A DNA stretch of 64,000 bases from Jiangella muralis. Lineage in GTDB: Bacteria > Actinomycetota > Actinomycetes > Jiangellales > Jiangellaceae. The stretch's first letter is position 1. The number at the start of each line of letters is the position of its first letter. The notes under the pieces were generated by a model that did not search any database, was not told the DNA's origin, and saw nothing but the letters and a program-made list of their open reading frames with translations. Shown here piece by piece: positions 30,926-40,245 of the stretch. Made by a program: the position numbers and the translations under genes. The stretch spans positions 4,121-68,120 of the forward strand of contig NZ_KQ434760.1 in the NCBI RefSeq assembly GCF_001270745.1, written 5' to 3'.

Positions 30926-33151
30926 ATGACGACTACACCGATGCACAGGCCGGGGCCGCTGGGGCGGCTGGCCGGCGTGGCGTTCCGGCACCGCTGGCGG
31001 GTGCTGATCGGCTGGGCGGCGGCGCTGGCCGTCGCCGTGGGGCTCGCGGCGGCGTTCGGCGGGGACTACGAGGTCGACTACTCCAGCCCGGGCAGCGACT
31101 CGCAGCAGGCGCAGCGGCTGCTCACCGACCGGTTCCCGGCGCAGGCCGGCGAGCCGGTGGACGTGGTCGTGCGCACGGACGCGCCGGTCACCGACCCGTC
31201 CGTGCAGGCCGAGGTCGGCGCGCTGCTGGCCGAGCTGAGCACGCTGCCGCACGTCACCGCCGTCGACGACCCATACACGACGCCCGGCGGGCTGGCGCCG
31301 GACGGCCGGACGCTGACGGCGCGGCTGAACCTCGGCGTGGACGCGCCGGAGAACATGCCGGTCGAGGACACCGAGCGGCTGCTGGCCGCGGCGGAAGCGG
31401 CCGAGCGGCCCGGGCTGGACGTCGCGCTGGGCGGCGACACGATCCGCATCGCCGAGTCCGGCGAGTTCGGCAGTGAGATGGTCGGGCTGGTCGCCGCGGC
31501 CGTCATCCTGCTGGTGACGTTCGGGACGGTGGTGGCGGCCGGGCTGCCGATCGGCGTCGCCGTCGCCGGGCTGGCGATCAGCTCGACGCTGGCCGGACTG
31601 GTCGCGGCAGTGATGGACGTGCCCGACTGGGCGCCGATCCTGGCGTCGCTGCTGGGCATCGCGCTGGGCATCGACTACGTGCTGCTGATGGTGACGCGGT
31701 TCCGCGAATGGCGGGCGGCCGGGCTGGCGCCGCCGGACGCGGCCGTGGCGACGCTGGACACCGCCGGGCGCGCCGTCATGGTGGCCGGCAGCACGGTGAT
31801 GATCAGCATGTTCGGGCTGTTCGCGATGGGGCTGTCGTTCATGCGCGGCGCGGCCGTCGTGACGATGGTCGCCGTCCTCATCGTGATGGCGGCCGCGGCG
31901 ACGCTGTTCCCGGCGCTGCTCGGCTTCTTCGGGCACCGGATCGAGCGGTGGCGGCTGCCGATCGGGCGGCGCCGCGGCGCGGTGACGGTCGCCGAGGGCG
32001 GCCACGTGCAGCCGTCTCGGGCGTGGCTGCGATGGAGCCGGCTGATCGAGCGCCGCAACGTCCTCGCCGTCGTGCTGGGCGGCGGGCTGATGCTGGCGCT
32101 GGCGGCGCCGTTCCTGGGCGCCCGGTTCGGCTTCCCCGACGCCGGGAACGACCCGGCGAGCCACTCCAGCCGGCAGGCGTACGACCTGCTCGCCGACGGG
32201 TTCGGTGCGGGCGCGAACGGGCCGCTGCTGCTGGTCGCGGACCTGCCCGGCGGCGGGGCCGACGCGAACGCCCTGCCGGAGCTGGCCGACACCGTCGCCG
32301 CCACGCCGGGCGTCGCCGCCGTCCTGCCCGCCGTCGTCACCGAGGCCGGCGACGCCGCGCTGCTCACCGTCATCCCGTCGGGCGGGCCGCAGGACGCCGC
32401 GACGGAGGATCTCGTGCACACCCTGCGCGACGACGTGCTGCCGGGCGCACCCGTCGACGTGCACGTGGGTGGCGTGACGGCCGCGGCGATCGACGTCAAC
32501 GAGTCGATGGCCGACGGGCTGCCGCTGCTGATCGGCGGCGTCGTGACGGTGTCGATGGTGCTGCTGCTGGTGTCGTTCCGCAGCGTCGTCATCATGCTGA
32601 CCGCCGCGGTGATGAACCTGCTCTCCGTCGCCGCCGCGTACGGGGTGGTGGCGCTGGTGCTGGAGGGCGGCTGGTTCGGGCAGCTGGTCGGCGTCTCGAC
32701 GGAGACGCCGATGCCGGCGTACGTGCCGGTGGTGATGTTCGCGGTGCTGTTCGGGCTGTCGATGGACTACGAGGTGTTCCTGATCAGCCGCATGCGCGAG
32801 TCGTGGCTGCGCACGTCCGACAACGCCCGCGCGATCGTCGACGGGCTGGCCGGGACCGGCCGGGTCATCACGGCGGCCGCGGCGATCATGGTGACGGTGT
32901 TCGCGGCCCTGGTGCCGAGCCCGGACGTCGTGCTGAAGTCGCTCGGCGTCGGCATGGCGGCGGCGATCCTCATCGACGCGACCATCGTGCGCATGCTGCT
33001 CGTCCCGGCCGTCATGCACGTGCTCGGCCGGGCCAACTGGTGGTCGCCGCAGTGGCTGGACCGGCGGATGCCGCAGCTCTACGTCGAGGGCCGGCCAGAG
33101 CTCTTCCTCCCGGCGGCCGAGCGCGAGCGTGAGCCGGTGGGGACGATCTAG
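30926..33151 (+). CDS. MMPL family transporter (RND superfamily)
   Basis: A 741-residue membrane protein with two MMPL repeats. The first transmembrane segment is near residue 25, a periplasm-side-like loop follows, and a cluster of helices contains GIALGIDYVLLMVTRFRE. The second half repeats this with FGLSMDYEVFLISRMRE. These paired D-Y motifs are the proton-relay region of actinobacterial MMPL lipid or drug exporters. The ATG at 30926 has AGGA 7 nt upstream. It is divergent from the histidine kinase. Cargo cannot be inferred. Confidence 0.92.
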   Translation: MTTTPMHRPGPLGRLAGVAFRHRWRVLIGWAAALAVAVGLAAAFGGDYEVDYSSPGSDSQQAQRLLTDRFPAQAGEPVDVVVRTDAPVTDPSVQAEVGALLAELSTLPHVTAVDDPYTTPGGLAPDGRTLTARLNLGVDAPENMPVEDTERLLAAAEAAERPGLDVALGGDTIRIAESGEFGSEMVGLVAAAVILLVTFGTVVAAGLPIGVAVAGLAISSTLAGLVAAVMDVPDWAPILASLLGIALGIDYVLLMVTRFREWRAAGLAPPDAAVATLDTAGRAVMVAGSTVMISMFGLFAMGLSFMRGAAVVTMVAVLIVMAAAATLFPALLGFFGHRIERWRLPIGRRRGAVTVAEGGHVQPSRAWLRWSRLIERRNVLAVVLGGGLMLALAAPFLGARFGFPDAGNDPASHSSRQAYDLLADGFGAGANGPLLLVADLPGGGADANALPELADTVAATPGVAAVLPAVVTEAGDAALLTVIPSGGPQDAATEDLVHTLRDDVLPGAPVDVHVGGVTAAAIDVNESMADGLPLLIGGVVTVSMVLLLVSFRSVVIMLTAAVMNLLSVAAAYGVVALVLEGGWFGQLVGVSTETPMPAYVPVVMFAVLFGLSMDYEVFLISRMRESWLRTSDNARAIVDGLAGTGRVITAAAAIMVTVFAALVPSPDVVLKSLGVGMAAAILIDATIVRMLLVPAVMHVLGRANWWSPQWLDRRMPQLYVEGRPELFLPAAEREREPVGTI

Positions 33152-33172
33152 CCCGTCCACGAGACGTCAAGA

Positions 33173-33210
33173 AGCCCCGACGCGGAGTCACAGCAGCACG
33201 CGTCGGGGCT
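33173..33210 (+). terminator. terminator hairpin after the MMPL gene
   Basis: AGCCCCGACGCG (33173-33184) and its exact reverse complement (33199-33210) form a 12-bp stem around a 14-nt loop, 22 bp after the MMPL stop. No U tract follows, as is common in actinomycetes. Confidence 0.7.
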
Positions 33211-33317
33211 CAGCTGGGATCATCGGTGTAGACGCACCTCCCCCAGCCAAGACCAACCCTACTCCTTGACGGGCCACTTGTCTCAGTGTCACTCTGGCGG
33301 GCTAACTACATCGGGAA

Positions 33318-33355
33318 TCCGCCCGGCGTAGTCCAGAGATGGGCTACCGGGCGGA
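33318..33355. repeat. 9-bp inverted repeat in the leader of the 44-residue ORF
   Basis: TCCGCCCGG (33318-33326) and CCGGGCGGA (33347-33355) can pair. An alternative pairing of GTAG (33328-33331) with CTAC (33344-33347) excludes part of it. The structure lies about 50 nt before the ribosome site of the small ORF. Confidence 0.35.
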
Positions 33356-33403
33356 CTGTAGACGCGGTTCACTCGGCGCCCTCGGCACTTGGGAGGAATC
33401 CGA

Positions 33404-33538
33404 GTGAGTCGCGGCAACAGGCAAGAACGCACGACGTTGGAGCGCTTGGAGAGGCTTCATCGTCATACCAGTCTCATCGGTCAGATCCTGCGGGATCTCT
33501 GGCCGCTGTTCGTGGTGGCGTTCTTGATTCGGATGTGA
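33404..33538 (+). CDS. small membrane-active-looking protein (44 residues)
   Basis: GTG 33404 follows GGGAGGA by about 6 nt, the best ribosome site in this gap. It encodes 44 residues: a basic N-terminal half (SRGNRQERTTLERLERLHRH), then a hydrophobic C-terminus (LWPLFVVAFLIRM) that could form a single membrane helix. It is less GC-rich than its neighbours. Terminator-like hairpins lie on both sides (33173-33210 and 33582-33605), making it a stand-alone transcript. Function unknown; a toxin-like or regulatory membrane peptide is only speculation. Confidence 0.5.
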   Translation: MSRGNRQERTTLERLERLHRHTSLIGQILRDLWPLFVVAFLIRM

Positions 33539-33581
33539 CCTCGGATCGGGTCGGCTGAGGCCGGGCCACCAGGGAGCGAAC

Positions 33582-33605
33582 GGGGACCGGCGAGAGCCGG
33601 TCCCC
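33582..33605. terminator. strong GNRA-loop hairpin between the small ORF and ftsY
   Basis: GGGGACCGGC (33582-33591), a GAGA loop and GCCGGTCCCC (33596-33605) form a perfect 10-bp stem, extended by GAA/TTC beyond one bulged base. It lies between convergent ends and can serve both strands. Confidence 0.75.
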
Positions 33606-33631
33606 TTCGTGCGTCCGGCTCGCCCGATCAC

Positions 33632-34816
33632 TCAGCCCAGGATGCCGTCGACGAAGGCCTCGGGGTCGAAGGGGGCGAGATCGTCGGGCCCCTCCCCGAG
33701 GCCGACCAGCTTGACCGGGACGCCCAGCTCGCGCTGGACGGCGACGACGATGCCGCCCTTGGCGGTGCCGTCGAGCTTGGTGAGGACGATGCCGGTGACG
33801 TCGACGACCTCGCCGAAGACGCGCGCCTGCACGAGGCCGTTCTGCCCGGTGGTGGCGTCGAGGACGAGCAGGACCTCGTCGACCGGGCCGTGCTTCTCGA
33901 TGACCCGCTTGACCTTGCCCAGCTCGTCCATCAGGCCGACCTTGGTCTGCAGCCGCCCGGCGGTGTCGACGAGGACGGTGTCGGCCTCCTGCTCGATGCC
34001 GGCCTTGACGGCGTCGAAGGCGACGCTGGCGGGGTCGCCGCCCTCGGGGCCGCGGACGGTGACGACGCCGACGCGGTCGCCCCAGGTGGTGAGCTGGTCG
34101 GCGGCCGCCGCCCGGAACGTGTCGGCGGCGCCGAGGACGACGTCGCGGTCCTCGGCGACCAGCACGCGGGCCAGCTTGCCGACCGTGGTCGTCTTGCCGG
34201 TGCCGTTGACGCCGACCACCAGCACGACGGCGGGCCGGCCGTCCTCGACGTGCCGCTCGGTGCGCAGCGCGCGGTCCAGCGCCGGGTCGACGAGGGCGAT
34301 CAGCTCCTCGCGGAGCAGGGTGCGGGCGGCCTCGGGGTTCTGCACGCCCTCGACGCGGGCCCGGGTGCGCAGCCGCTCGACCAGCTCCTGCGCCGGCGCG
34401 ACGCCGAGGTCGGCCATCAGCAGGGTGTCCTCGATCTCCTCCCACGTCTCGTCGTCGAGGCGCTCGCGCGAGAGCAGGCTGAGCAGGCCCTTGCCGAAGC
34501 CGGACTGCGAGCGGGCCAGCCGCGAGCGCAGCCGGGCCAGCCGTCCGGCGGCCGGCTCGGGGCGTTCGAGGACCGGTTCCTCGACGACGGGCTCGGCCGG
34601 CGCTTCGGGCAGCTCGACGTCGGTGATCGGCGCCCGCTGCTCCTCGACCGGTGTGGTGGCGTCGTCGCCGACCCCGGGCAGGACGTCGGCCCCGTCGGCC
34701 CCGGGCCGCGGCGCGGGCGCCTCGACCTGGCCGCGCCGGCGGCGGGGCACCAGGAACGCTGCGAGGGCGATGCCCAGGACGACCACGACGGCTGCGACGA
34801 TGACGATGTACTCCAC
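33632..34816 (-). CDS. ftsY: signal recognition particle receptor FtsY
   Basis: A 394-residue SRP receptor GTPase. A membrane helix (EYIVIVAAVVVVLGIALAA) at the N-terminus is followed by an acidic linker, the NG-domain four-helix N part, then GVNGTGKTTT (G1), DTAGR (G3) and TKLDG (G4). It docks ribosome-SRP complexes at the membrane with Ffh and 4.5S RNA. GTG 34816 has GAGG 9 nt upstream, while ATG 34825 sits directly on it, so I prefer GTG. Position downstream of smc matches the conserved actinobacterial order. Confidence 0.96.
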   Translation of the reverse strand: MEYIVIVAAVVVVLGIALAAFLVPRRRRGQVEAPAPRPGADGADVLPGVGDDATTPVEEQRAPITDVELPEAPAEPVVEEPVLERPEPAAGRLARLRSRLARSQSGFGKGLLSLLSRERLDDETWEEIEDTLLMADLGVAPAQELVERLRTRARVEGVQNPEAARTLLREELIALVDPALDRALRTERHVEDGRPAVVLVVGVNGTGKTTTVGKLARVLVAEDRDVVLGAADTFRAAAADQLTTWGDRVGVVTVRGPEGGDPASVAFDAVKAGIEQEADTVLVDTAGRLQTKVGLMDELGKVKRVIEKHGPVDEVLLVLDATTGQNGLVQARVFGEVVDVTGIVLTKLDGTAKGGIVVAVQRELGVPVKLVGLGEGPDDLAPFDPEAFVDGILG

Positions 34817-34890
34817 GGCCGCCATCCTCGCACGTTCTCAGCGGCCCGCCGGACGATGCCCGGCGGCTCCGCGGCTCGCGGCTCCGCGGG

Positions 34891-35241
34891 TCAGGCGGCC
34901 CGGTGCGTCACCTCGGCGGCGCCGCCGATGCGGGGCAGCGCCGCGGGAACGCTCGCCGGCTCCGCCTCCGAACCGTCCGCGGCCTCCGCGGCGGACGACG
35001 AGGACGACGAGGAGGACGCGGGCCGGGCCAGGCGCCGGGCGATGCCGCGGCGGGCGACGCGCAGAGTGTGGAAGGCGGCGTCGCGCCAGTCGTCCATGCG
35101 GGCCACCGTGAGGAACCGCCAGTGGCGCAGTCTTCGCCGCACCACGGCCGAGCTCGCCAAGTGGTAGTACGCGCCGACTGCGGCCAGCACGGCCGTCGCC
35201 ACCATCACGATCACCAGCATCGCCACTACTACTGCCGTCAT
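34891..35241 (-). CDS. small single-span membrane protein between smc and ftsY
   Basis: A 116-residue protein. Residues 1-30 form one membrane helix (VVVAMLVIVMVATAVLAAVG), then a basic region (VRRRLRHWRFLTVARMDDWR). The C-terminus carries an eight-Ser run and an acidic tail. The orientation suggests a cytoplasmic C-terminus. A GGGGGTG ribosome site precedes ATG 35241. No family is recognised. The location between two genes of chromosome and membrane-targeting biology may be coincidental. Confidence 0.6.
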   Translation of the reverse strand: MTAVVVAMLVIVMVATAVLAAVGAYYHLASSAVVRRRLRHWRFLTVARMDDWRDAAFHTLRVARRGIARRLARPASSSSSSSSAAEAADGSEAEPASVPAALPRIGGAAEVTHRAA

Positions 35242-35414
35242 GTGACACCCCCGTTGGTCACATCAGTAACATCTTTCACACCTGCACCACCGACGGTAGC
35301 GCACGTGCACCTTGGTCACTGCACATTCATGACGCGCGGCGTGTCCGTCCGGTTGCCCCACGCGCCACAGGGACCATTCCAGTACCCAGGAGCGCGCCGG
35401 CCATGCCCGGCGGG

Positions 35415-38400
35415 TCAGACCGGCTCGGTCTCCCGGATGCGCTGCGAGATGACCGCGGTGACGCCGTCGCCGCGCATGGAGACGCCGTAGAGGGCGTCGG
35501 CGATCTCCATGGTCCGCTTCTGGTGCGTGATGACGATGAGCTGGCTGCGCTCGCGCAGTTCCTCGTAGATGCTCAGCAGCCGGCCGAGGTTGGTGTCGTC
35601 GAGCGCCGCCTCGACCTCGTCGAGGATGTAGAACGGGCTCGGCCGCGCCTTGAACAGCGCCACCAGGAACGCGACGGCCACCAGCGAGCGCTCGCCGCCG
35701 GACAGCAGCGACAGCCGCTTGACCTTCTTGCCCGGCGGCCTGGCCTCGACCTCGATGCCGGTGGTGAGCATGTCGTCGGGCTCGGTCAGCACCAGCTTGC
35801 CCTCACCGCCGGGGAACAGCCGGGAGAACACGTCGGCGAACTCGCGGGCGGTGTCCTCGAACGCGGACGCGAACACCTGCTGGACGCGGTCGTCGACCTC
35901 CTTGACGATGTCGAGGAGGTCGGCGCGGGTCTTCTTGAGGTCCTCGAGCTGCTCGGTGAGGAACGCGTGCCGCTCTTCCAGCGCCGCGAACTCCTCCAGT
36001 GCCAGCGGGTTCACCTTGCCCAGCGCCGTCAGCCCGCGTTCGGCCGTCTTGAGCCGCTTGAGCTGCTGCTCGCGCACGTACGGGATCGGCTCGCGCGGCT
36101 CGCCGTCGTCGCCGGGCGGGACGGGGACGAGCAGGTGCGGGCCGAACTCCTCGATCAGCGTGCCCGGGTCGACGCCCAGCTCCTCCAGCGCCTTGGTCTC
36201 CAGTGTCTCGACCCGCATGCGGTGCTCGGCGCGGGCCAGCTCGTCGCGGTGGACGCTGGACGTGATCTCGTCCAGCTCCGTGGACACCTCGCGCACGCGC
36301 ACCCGCTCCGCCGTCAGCGCCTGCTCGCGCTCGGCCCGCAGCTCCTGCATCTCGTCGCGCTCGGCGGCGGCCAGCTCCAGCGACCGTTCCAGGTACCGCA
36401 GCACGACGGCGGCCCCGCGGCCCACGGCGGCGGCGACCCGGGCCTCCGCGGCGCGGCGGCTGGCGGCGGCGACGGCGGCCTCGCGGGCGGCCCGTTCCTG
36501 CCGGGCGGCCCGCTCGAGGCTCTCGGCCCGGCCGGTCAGCGCGCGGGCCCGTTCCTCGCCGGTGCGCAGCGCCAGCCGCGCCTCGGTCTCGGCCTGCCGG
36601 GCGGCGCGGGACCGCTCGGCCAGCCGGTCGCGCTCGTCGGTGGACGGCTCGACCTCGTCGTCGCCGATCTCCTCGGCGGCGGCCAGCCGCTCTTCCATCT
36701 CCTCCAGCGCGCCGAGGTCGCGGTCGCGGGTCTCCTCGGCCTGCGCGACGGACGCGGCCAGCCGCTCTGCCTCCTCGGACGCGGCCCGCGCGGTGCCGCT
36801 GAGCCGGCCCAGCTGCTCGGCGACGGAGGACAGCTCGGCGTCGGACTCGCGCAGCTTCGTCAGCGCGGCGGACTCGGCGGCGGCCGCCTCGGCCCGGGCC
36901 CGCTCGGCGGCGGCCAACTTGCGGCCGAGGTCCTCGGCCTTGCCGGTGGCGATGGCCAGCCGGTCGGCGGCTTCGTCGACGGCGGCCTGCACCTCCAGCA
37001 GGCTGGGCGCGCTGCTGGACCCGCCGAAGGCGCGGTCGCGTCCCAGCAGGTCGCCCTCGCGCGTGACGGCGATCAGCTCGGGCAGCTCGGCCACCAGCGC
37101 GCGGGCGGTGGCGAGGTCGTCGACGGCGGCGATGCCGCGCAGCAGGTTGGTCAGCGCGGGCCGCAGCTCGGCCGGCGTGGTGACGAGGTCGACCACGTAG
37201 CGCAACCCGCCAGGCAGCGGCTGCCAGGACGCGGGATCGTCATACGGTGCGCCGCCGACCAGCAGGCCGGCCCGGCCGAGATCCTCCTCGCGCAGCAGCC
37301 GCAGCGCGGTGACGGCGTCGTCGACGGACCCGACGGCGACGGCGTCGGACGCGGCGCCCAGCGCGGTCGCGACCGCGGCCTCCCAGCCGGACTCGACGGT
37401 GAGCAGCGCGGCCACCGACCCGAGCACGCCGGACAGCCGGTCGGACGCGGCCAGCAGCGCCTCGGAGCCGTCGCGGCGGGCCAGCCCCATCTGCAGCGCC
37501 TCGTGCCGGGCGCCCAGCGCGGACCGCTCGCCCTCGGCGGCCCGCTCCTGCTCGCGCAGCTTCGTCAGGACGTCGTCGGCGGCGGCCAGCGCGGCGGCGG
37601 CCCGCTCGTGCTCGCTGTCGAGGCCGTCCTCGCCGACGGACAGCCCGGCGACGGTGGTCTCGATGACGGTGTGCTCGTGCTCGGCCGCGGCGGCGCGGCG
37701 CAGCGCCTCCTCGCGGGCGGCGCCGAGGCGGGTCAGCTCGGCTTCGGCCGCGGCGGCCCGGCGGCGGGCGCCCTCGAGCTGGCCGGACAGCCGGGCCACG
37801 CCCTCGCGGCGGTCGGCGCTGGCGCGGGCGGCGGCGGCCAGCCGGCGCTCCTCGGCCTCGGCCGCCTCCTCGGCGCCCCGGCGGGTCTCCAGCGCGTCGT
37901 CGAGCGCCTCGCGGGCGGCGGCGATCTGCTCCTCGAGCTCGGCCTCCTGCTCGCGGACGGCGGCCGCCTCCTGCTCCAGCTCGTCGGGGTCGCGGCCGGA
38001 GCGCGGCGCCTCGCCGGCGGCGGACAGGTGCCGGGCCCGCTCGGTGGCCAGCGACGCGGTGCCGCGGACCCGCTCGCGCAGCCCGGACAGCTGGTACCAG
38101 GCGTCGGAGGCCTGCGTCAGCCGCGGCGCCACCTGGGCGACCTCGGCCTCCAGCCGGGCCTCGGCGGCGCGCGCCTGCTCCAGCGCACGGGCCAGTTCGG
38201 CCTGCCGGGCCTTCAGCGCGGTCTCGTCGGCGACCTCCTGCTCGAAGCTCGCCCGGGCCTGCACCAGCTCGTCGGCGAGCACCCGCAGCCGGGAGTCGCG
38301 GAGGTCGGCCTGGATGGTGGCGGCCCGGCGGGCCAGCTCGGCCTGCCGGCCCAGCGGCCCGAGCTGACGGCGCAGCTCCGCGGTGAGGTCCTGCACGCGG

Positions 38401-38966
38401 GTGAGGTTGGCGGCCATCGCCTCCAGCTTCCGCAGCGCCTTCTCCTTGCGCTTGCGGTGCTTGAGGACGCCGGCCGCCTCTTCGATGAAGCCGCGGCGGT
38501 CCTCGGGCGTGGCCGACAGGACGGCGTCGAGCTGGCCCTGGCCGACGATGACGTGCATCTCGCGGCCGATGCCGGAGTCGGACAGCAACTCCTGCACGTC
38601 CAGCAGCCGGCAGGACTGGCCGTTGATGGCGTACTCGGAGCCGCCGTTGCGGAACATCGTCCGCGAGATGGTGACCTCGGAGTACTCGATCGGCAGCGCG
38701 CCGTCGGTGTTGTCGATGGTGAGGACGACCTCGGCGCGGCCGAGCGCGGGACGCCCCGCGGTGCCGGCGAAGATGACGTCCTCCATCTTGCCGCCGCGCA
38801 GGCTCTTGGCCCCCTGCTCGCCCATGACCCAGGCCAGGGCGTCGACGACGTTCGACTTACCCGAACCGTTGGGCCCGACCACACAGGTGATGCCCGGTTC
38901 CAGGCGTAGCGTCGTGGACGACGCGAAGGACTTGAATCCCCGTAACGTCAAGTTCTTCAGGTGCAA
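35415..38966 (-). CDS. smc: chromosome segregation protein SMC
   Basis: A 1183-residue SMC ATPase. The Walker A GPNGSGKSNVVDAL lies near residue 32, long coiled coils flank a central hinge (~residues 500-660), and the C-terminal head has the ABC signature LLSGGERSL and Walker B ILDEVEAALDD. With ScpA and ScpB it forms the loop-extruding condensin that compacts and separates chromosomes. The start is TTG 38966, supported by GGGGAG 8 nt upstream and the canonical start MHLKNLTLRGFKSFA. The Shine-Dalgarno lies partly in a hairpin. Confidence 0.97.
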   Translation of the reverse strand: MHLKNLTLRGFKSFASSTTLRLEPGITCVVGPNGSGKSNVVDALAWVMGEQGAKSLRGGKMEDVIFAGTAGRPALGRAEVVLTIDNTDGALPIEYSEVTISRTMFRNGGSEYAINGQSCRLLDVQELLSDSGIGREMHVIVGQGQLDAVLSATPEDRRGFIEEAAGVLKHRKRKEKALRKLEAMAANLTRVQDLTAELRRQLGPLGRQAELARRAATIQADLRDSRLRVLADELVQARASFEQEVADETALKARQAELARALEQARAAEARLEAEVAQVAPRLTQASDAWYQLSGLRERVRGTASLATERARHLSAAGEAPRSGRDPDELEQEAAAVREQEAELEEQIAAAREALDDALETRRGAEEAAEAEERRLAAAARASADRREGVARLSGQLEGARRRAAAAEAELTRLGAAREEALRRAAAAEHEHTVIETTVAGLSVGEDGLDSEHERAAAALAAADDVLTKLREQERAAEGERSALGARHEALQMGLARRDGSEALLAASDRLSGVLGSVAALLTVESGWEAAVATALGAASDAVAVGSVDDAVTALRLLREEDLGRAGLLVGGAPYDDPASWQPLPGGLRYVVDLVTTPAELRPALTNLLRGIAAVDDLATARALVAELPELIAVTREGDLLGRDRAFGGSSSAPSLLEVQAAVDEAADRLAIATGKAEDLGRKLAAAERARAEAAAAESAALTKLRESDAELSSVAEQLGRLSGTARAASEEAERLAASVAQAEETRDRDLGALEEMEERLAAAEEIGDDEVEPSTDERDRLAERSRAARQAETEARLALRTGEERARALTGRAESLERAARQERAAREAAVAAASRRAAEARVAAAVGRGAAVVLRYLERSLELAAAERDEMQELRAEREQALTAERVRVREVSTELDEITSSVHRDELARAEHRMRVETLETKALEELGVDPGTLIEEFGPHLLVPVPPGDDGEPREPIPYVREQQLKRLKTAERGLTALGKVNPLALEEFAALEERHAFLTEQLEDLKKTRADLLDIVKEVDDRVQQVFASAFEDTAREFADVFSRLFPGGEGKLVLTEPDDMLTTGIEVEARPPGKKVKRLSLLSGGERSLVAVAFLVALFKARPSPFYILDEVEAALDDTNLGRLLSIYEELRERSQLIVITHQKRTMEIADALYGVSMRGDGVTAVISQRIRETEPV

Positions 38967-38976
38967 TGGACCGACT

Positions 38977-38990
38977 CCCCTGCTGAGGGG
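38977..38990 (-). promoter_or_regulatory. hairpin sequestering the smc Shine-Dalgarno
   Basis: In the smc leader CCCCT-cagc-AGGGG forms a 5-bp GC hairpin (38990-38977 on the minus strand), and its 3' arm overlaps the AGGGGAG ribosome site 8 nt before the TTG start. This would lower translation. Confidence 0.45.
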
Positions 38991-39012
38991 GCCAGCCTAC
39001 AACCGCTAAAGG

Positions 39013-39228
39013 TCAGGTCAGGGCAGGTTGCGGCACATGCGTGTCGCTGAGCACAGCGTCGTCGAGGAGCCGACCGTGCTCGACCGCTGCCTCGGCAAGC
39101 TGGTCGTTCTCGACCTGCAGCCGCAACACCTGCGCTTCGAGGTCGGTCACCCGCCTGCGCAAGCGCTGTACCTCGGTCGTGAGCCTCGGATCCGTTCCCC
39201 CGACATAACCCAACAGCGCCTTCGCCAT
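39013..39228 (-). CDS. small coiled-coil protein upstream of smc
   Basis: A 71-residue protein. After MAKALLGYVGGTDPRL it is one helical heptad region (EVQRLRRRVTDLEAQVLRLQ) followed by a short acidic tail. A strong GGAGGG site 8 nt before ATG 39228 supports the start. I recall short proteins of this kind in actinomycetes, but know no function. It is 46 bp upstream of smc on the same strand, so expression may be linked. Dimerisation through the coiled coil is likely. Confidence 0.75.
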   Translation of the reverse strand: MAKALLGYVGGTDPRLTTEVQRLRRRVTDLEAQVLRLQVENDQLAEAAVEHGRLLDDAVLSDTHVPQPALT

Positions 39229-39257
39229 TGTCGAAGCCCTCCAGAAGGCCTGAGAAT

Positions 39258-39268
39258 GTGATGATCAC
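39258..39268. promoter_or_regulatory. 11-bp palindrome upstream of the coiled-coil gene
   Basis: GTGAT-g-ATCAC at 39258-39268 is symmetric and lies 30 bp before the ATG at 39228, in an AT-richer stretch suited to a promoter. Regulator unknown. Confidence 0.3.
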
Positions 39269-39384
39269 TTTTCGTGTGTGACGCGGCACCCGTCTGAACG
39301 TAGACGCACAGGCCGCAACGCATACCAGCATCTCACCGGACGTACCTCTCGGTCAACTCGTTCGGAGGATTCCCTCAGCGGGTC

Positions 39385-40245
39385 TCACCAGCGCGCATGC
39401 CGTGGCCGAGGCTGGCAGCGAGGACAGGTGTACGACGATCTGTTCATGAACGGGTCACGCCGGATCGGGGTGCCGCAGCGGCGGCACGGACGCCCCTCCT
39501 GCCCGTAGGCGTCCAGCGAGCGGTCGAAGTACCCGCTCTCGCCGTTGACGTTCACGTAGAGGCTGTCGAATGACGTGCCGCCCTGCTGGAGCGCGGCCGC
39601 CATGACCTCACGGACGGCCCGCAGCACTCGCGTGACGTCGGGCCGGCGCAGCGTCTCGGTGGGCCGGGCGAAGTGCAGCTTCGCCCGCCACAGCGCCTCG
39701 TCGGCGTAGATGTTGCCGACGCCGGAGATCAGCGACTGGTCCAGCAGCGCCCGCTTGACGCCCGTGTGACGGCGCCCCAGCGCCAGCCGGAACGCCTCGT
39801 CGTCGAACGCCGGGTCCAGCGGGTCGGGCGCGATGTGCGCGATCGGGACGGGCACGCCGTCCGGCCCCAGCCCGGCGACGGCCAGGCCGCCGAACGTGCG
39901 CTGGTCGACGAAGCGCAGCTCGGGGTCGCCGTCGGCGAAGACGAACCGGACCCGCAGGTGCGTCTCGTCCGGCGCGGCGCCCGGCTGCACCAGCAGCTGG
40001 CCGCTCATGCCCAGGTGTCCGACGACCGCGCGGACGCCGTCGTCCAGCGGCAGCCACAGGTACTTGCCACGCCGCCGGGCGTCGGTGAAGGCCGCCTCGA
40101 CCAGTGAACCGGCGAAGTCGGCGGGGCCGGCGACGTGCCGGCGGACGGCGCGGGCGTGCGCCACCTCGACGTGGTCGATGACGCGGCCGACGGCGTGCGC
40201 GGCGAGGCCACGCCGGACGACCTCGACTTCAGGGAGTTCGGGCAC
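39385..40245 (-). CDS. mutM: formamidopyrimidine-DNA glycosylase
   Basis: A 286-residue bifunctional DNA glycosylase/AP lyase. The N-terminal MPELPEVE supplies the catalytic Pro2 and Glu3 after Met removal. The helix-two-turn-helix contains [15 protein letters not shown], and the C-terminal zinc finger has CRRCGTP and CPRC. It excises 8-oxoguanine and formamidopyrimidines, which matters in a GC-rich genome. The gene overlaps rnc by 17 bp, as in other actinomycetes. Confidence 0.97.
   Translation of the reverse strand: MPELPEVEVVRRGLAAHAVGRVIDHVEVAHARAVRRHVAGPADFAGSLVEAAFTDARRRGKYLWLPLDDGVRAVVGHLGMSGQLLVQPGAAPDETHLRVRFVFADGDPELRFVDQRTFGGLAVAGLGPDGVPVPIAHIAPDPLDPAFDDEAFRLALGRRHTGVKRALLDQSLISGVGNIYADEALWRAKLHFARPTETLRRPDVTRVLRAVREVMAAALQQGGTSFDSLYVNVNGESGYFDRSLDAYGQEGRPCRRCGTPIRRDPFMNRSSYTCPRCQPRPRHARW

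Noticed and set aside
33173-33605. Riboswitch or tRNA in the MMPL-ftsY gap
   Set aside because: No tRNA cloverleaf and no match to riboswitch cores I know; terminators and a small ORF explain the structure.
35403-38909. Long open frame antisense to smc
   Set aside because: Low-complexity Gly/Leu/Gln/Arg product with no domain, lying fully inside a canonical SMC gene.
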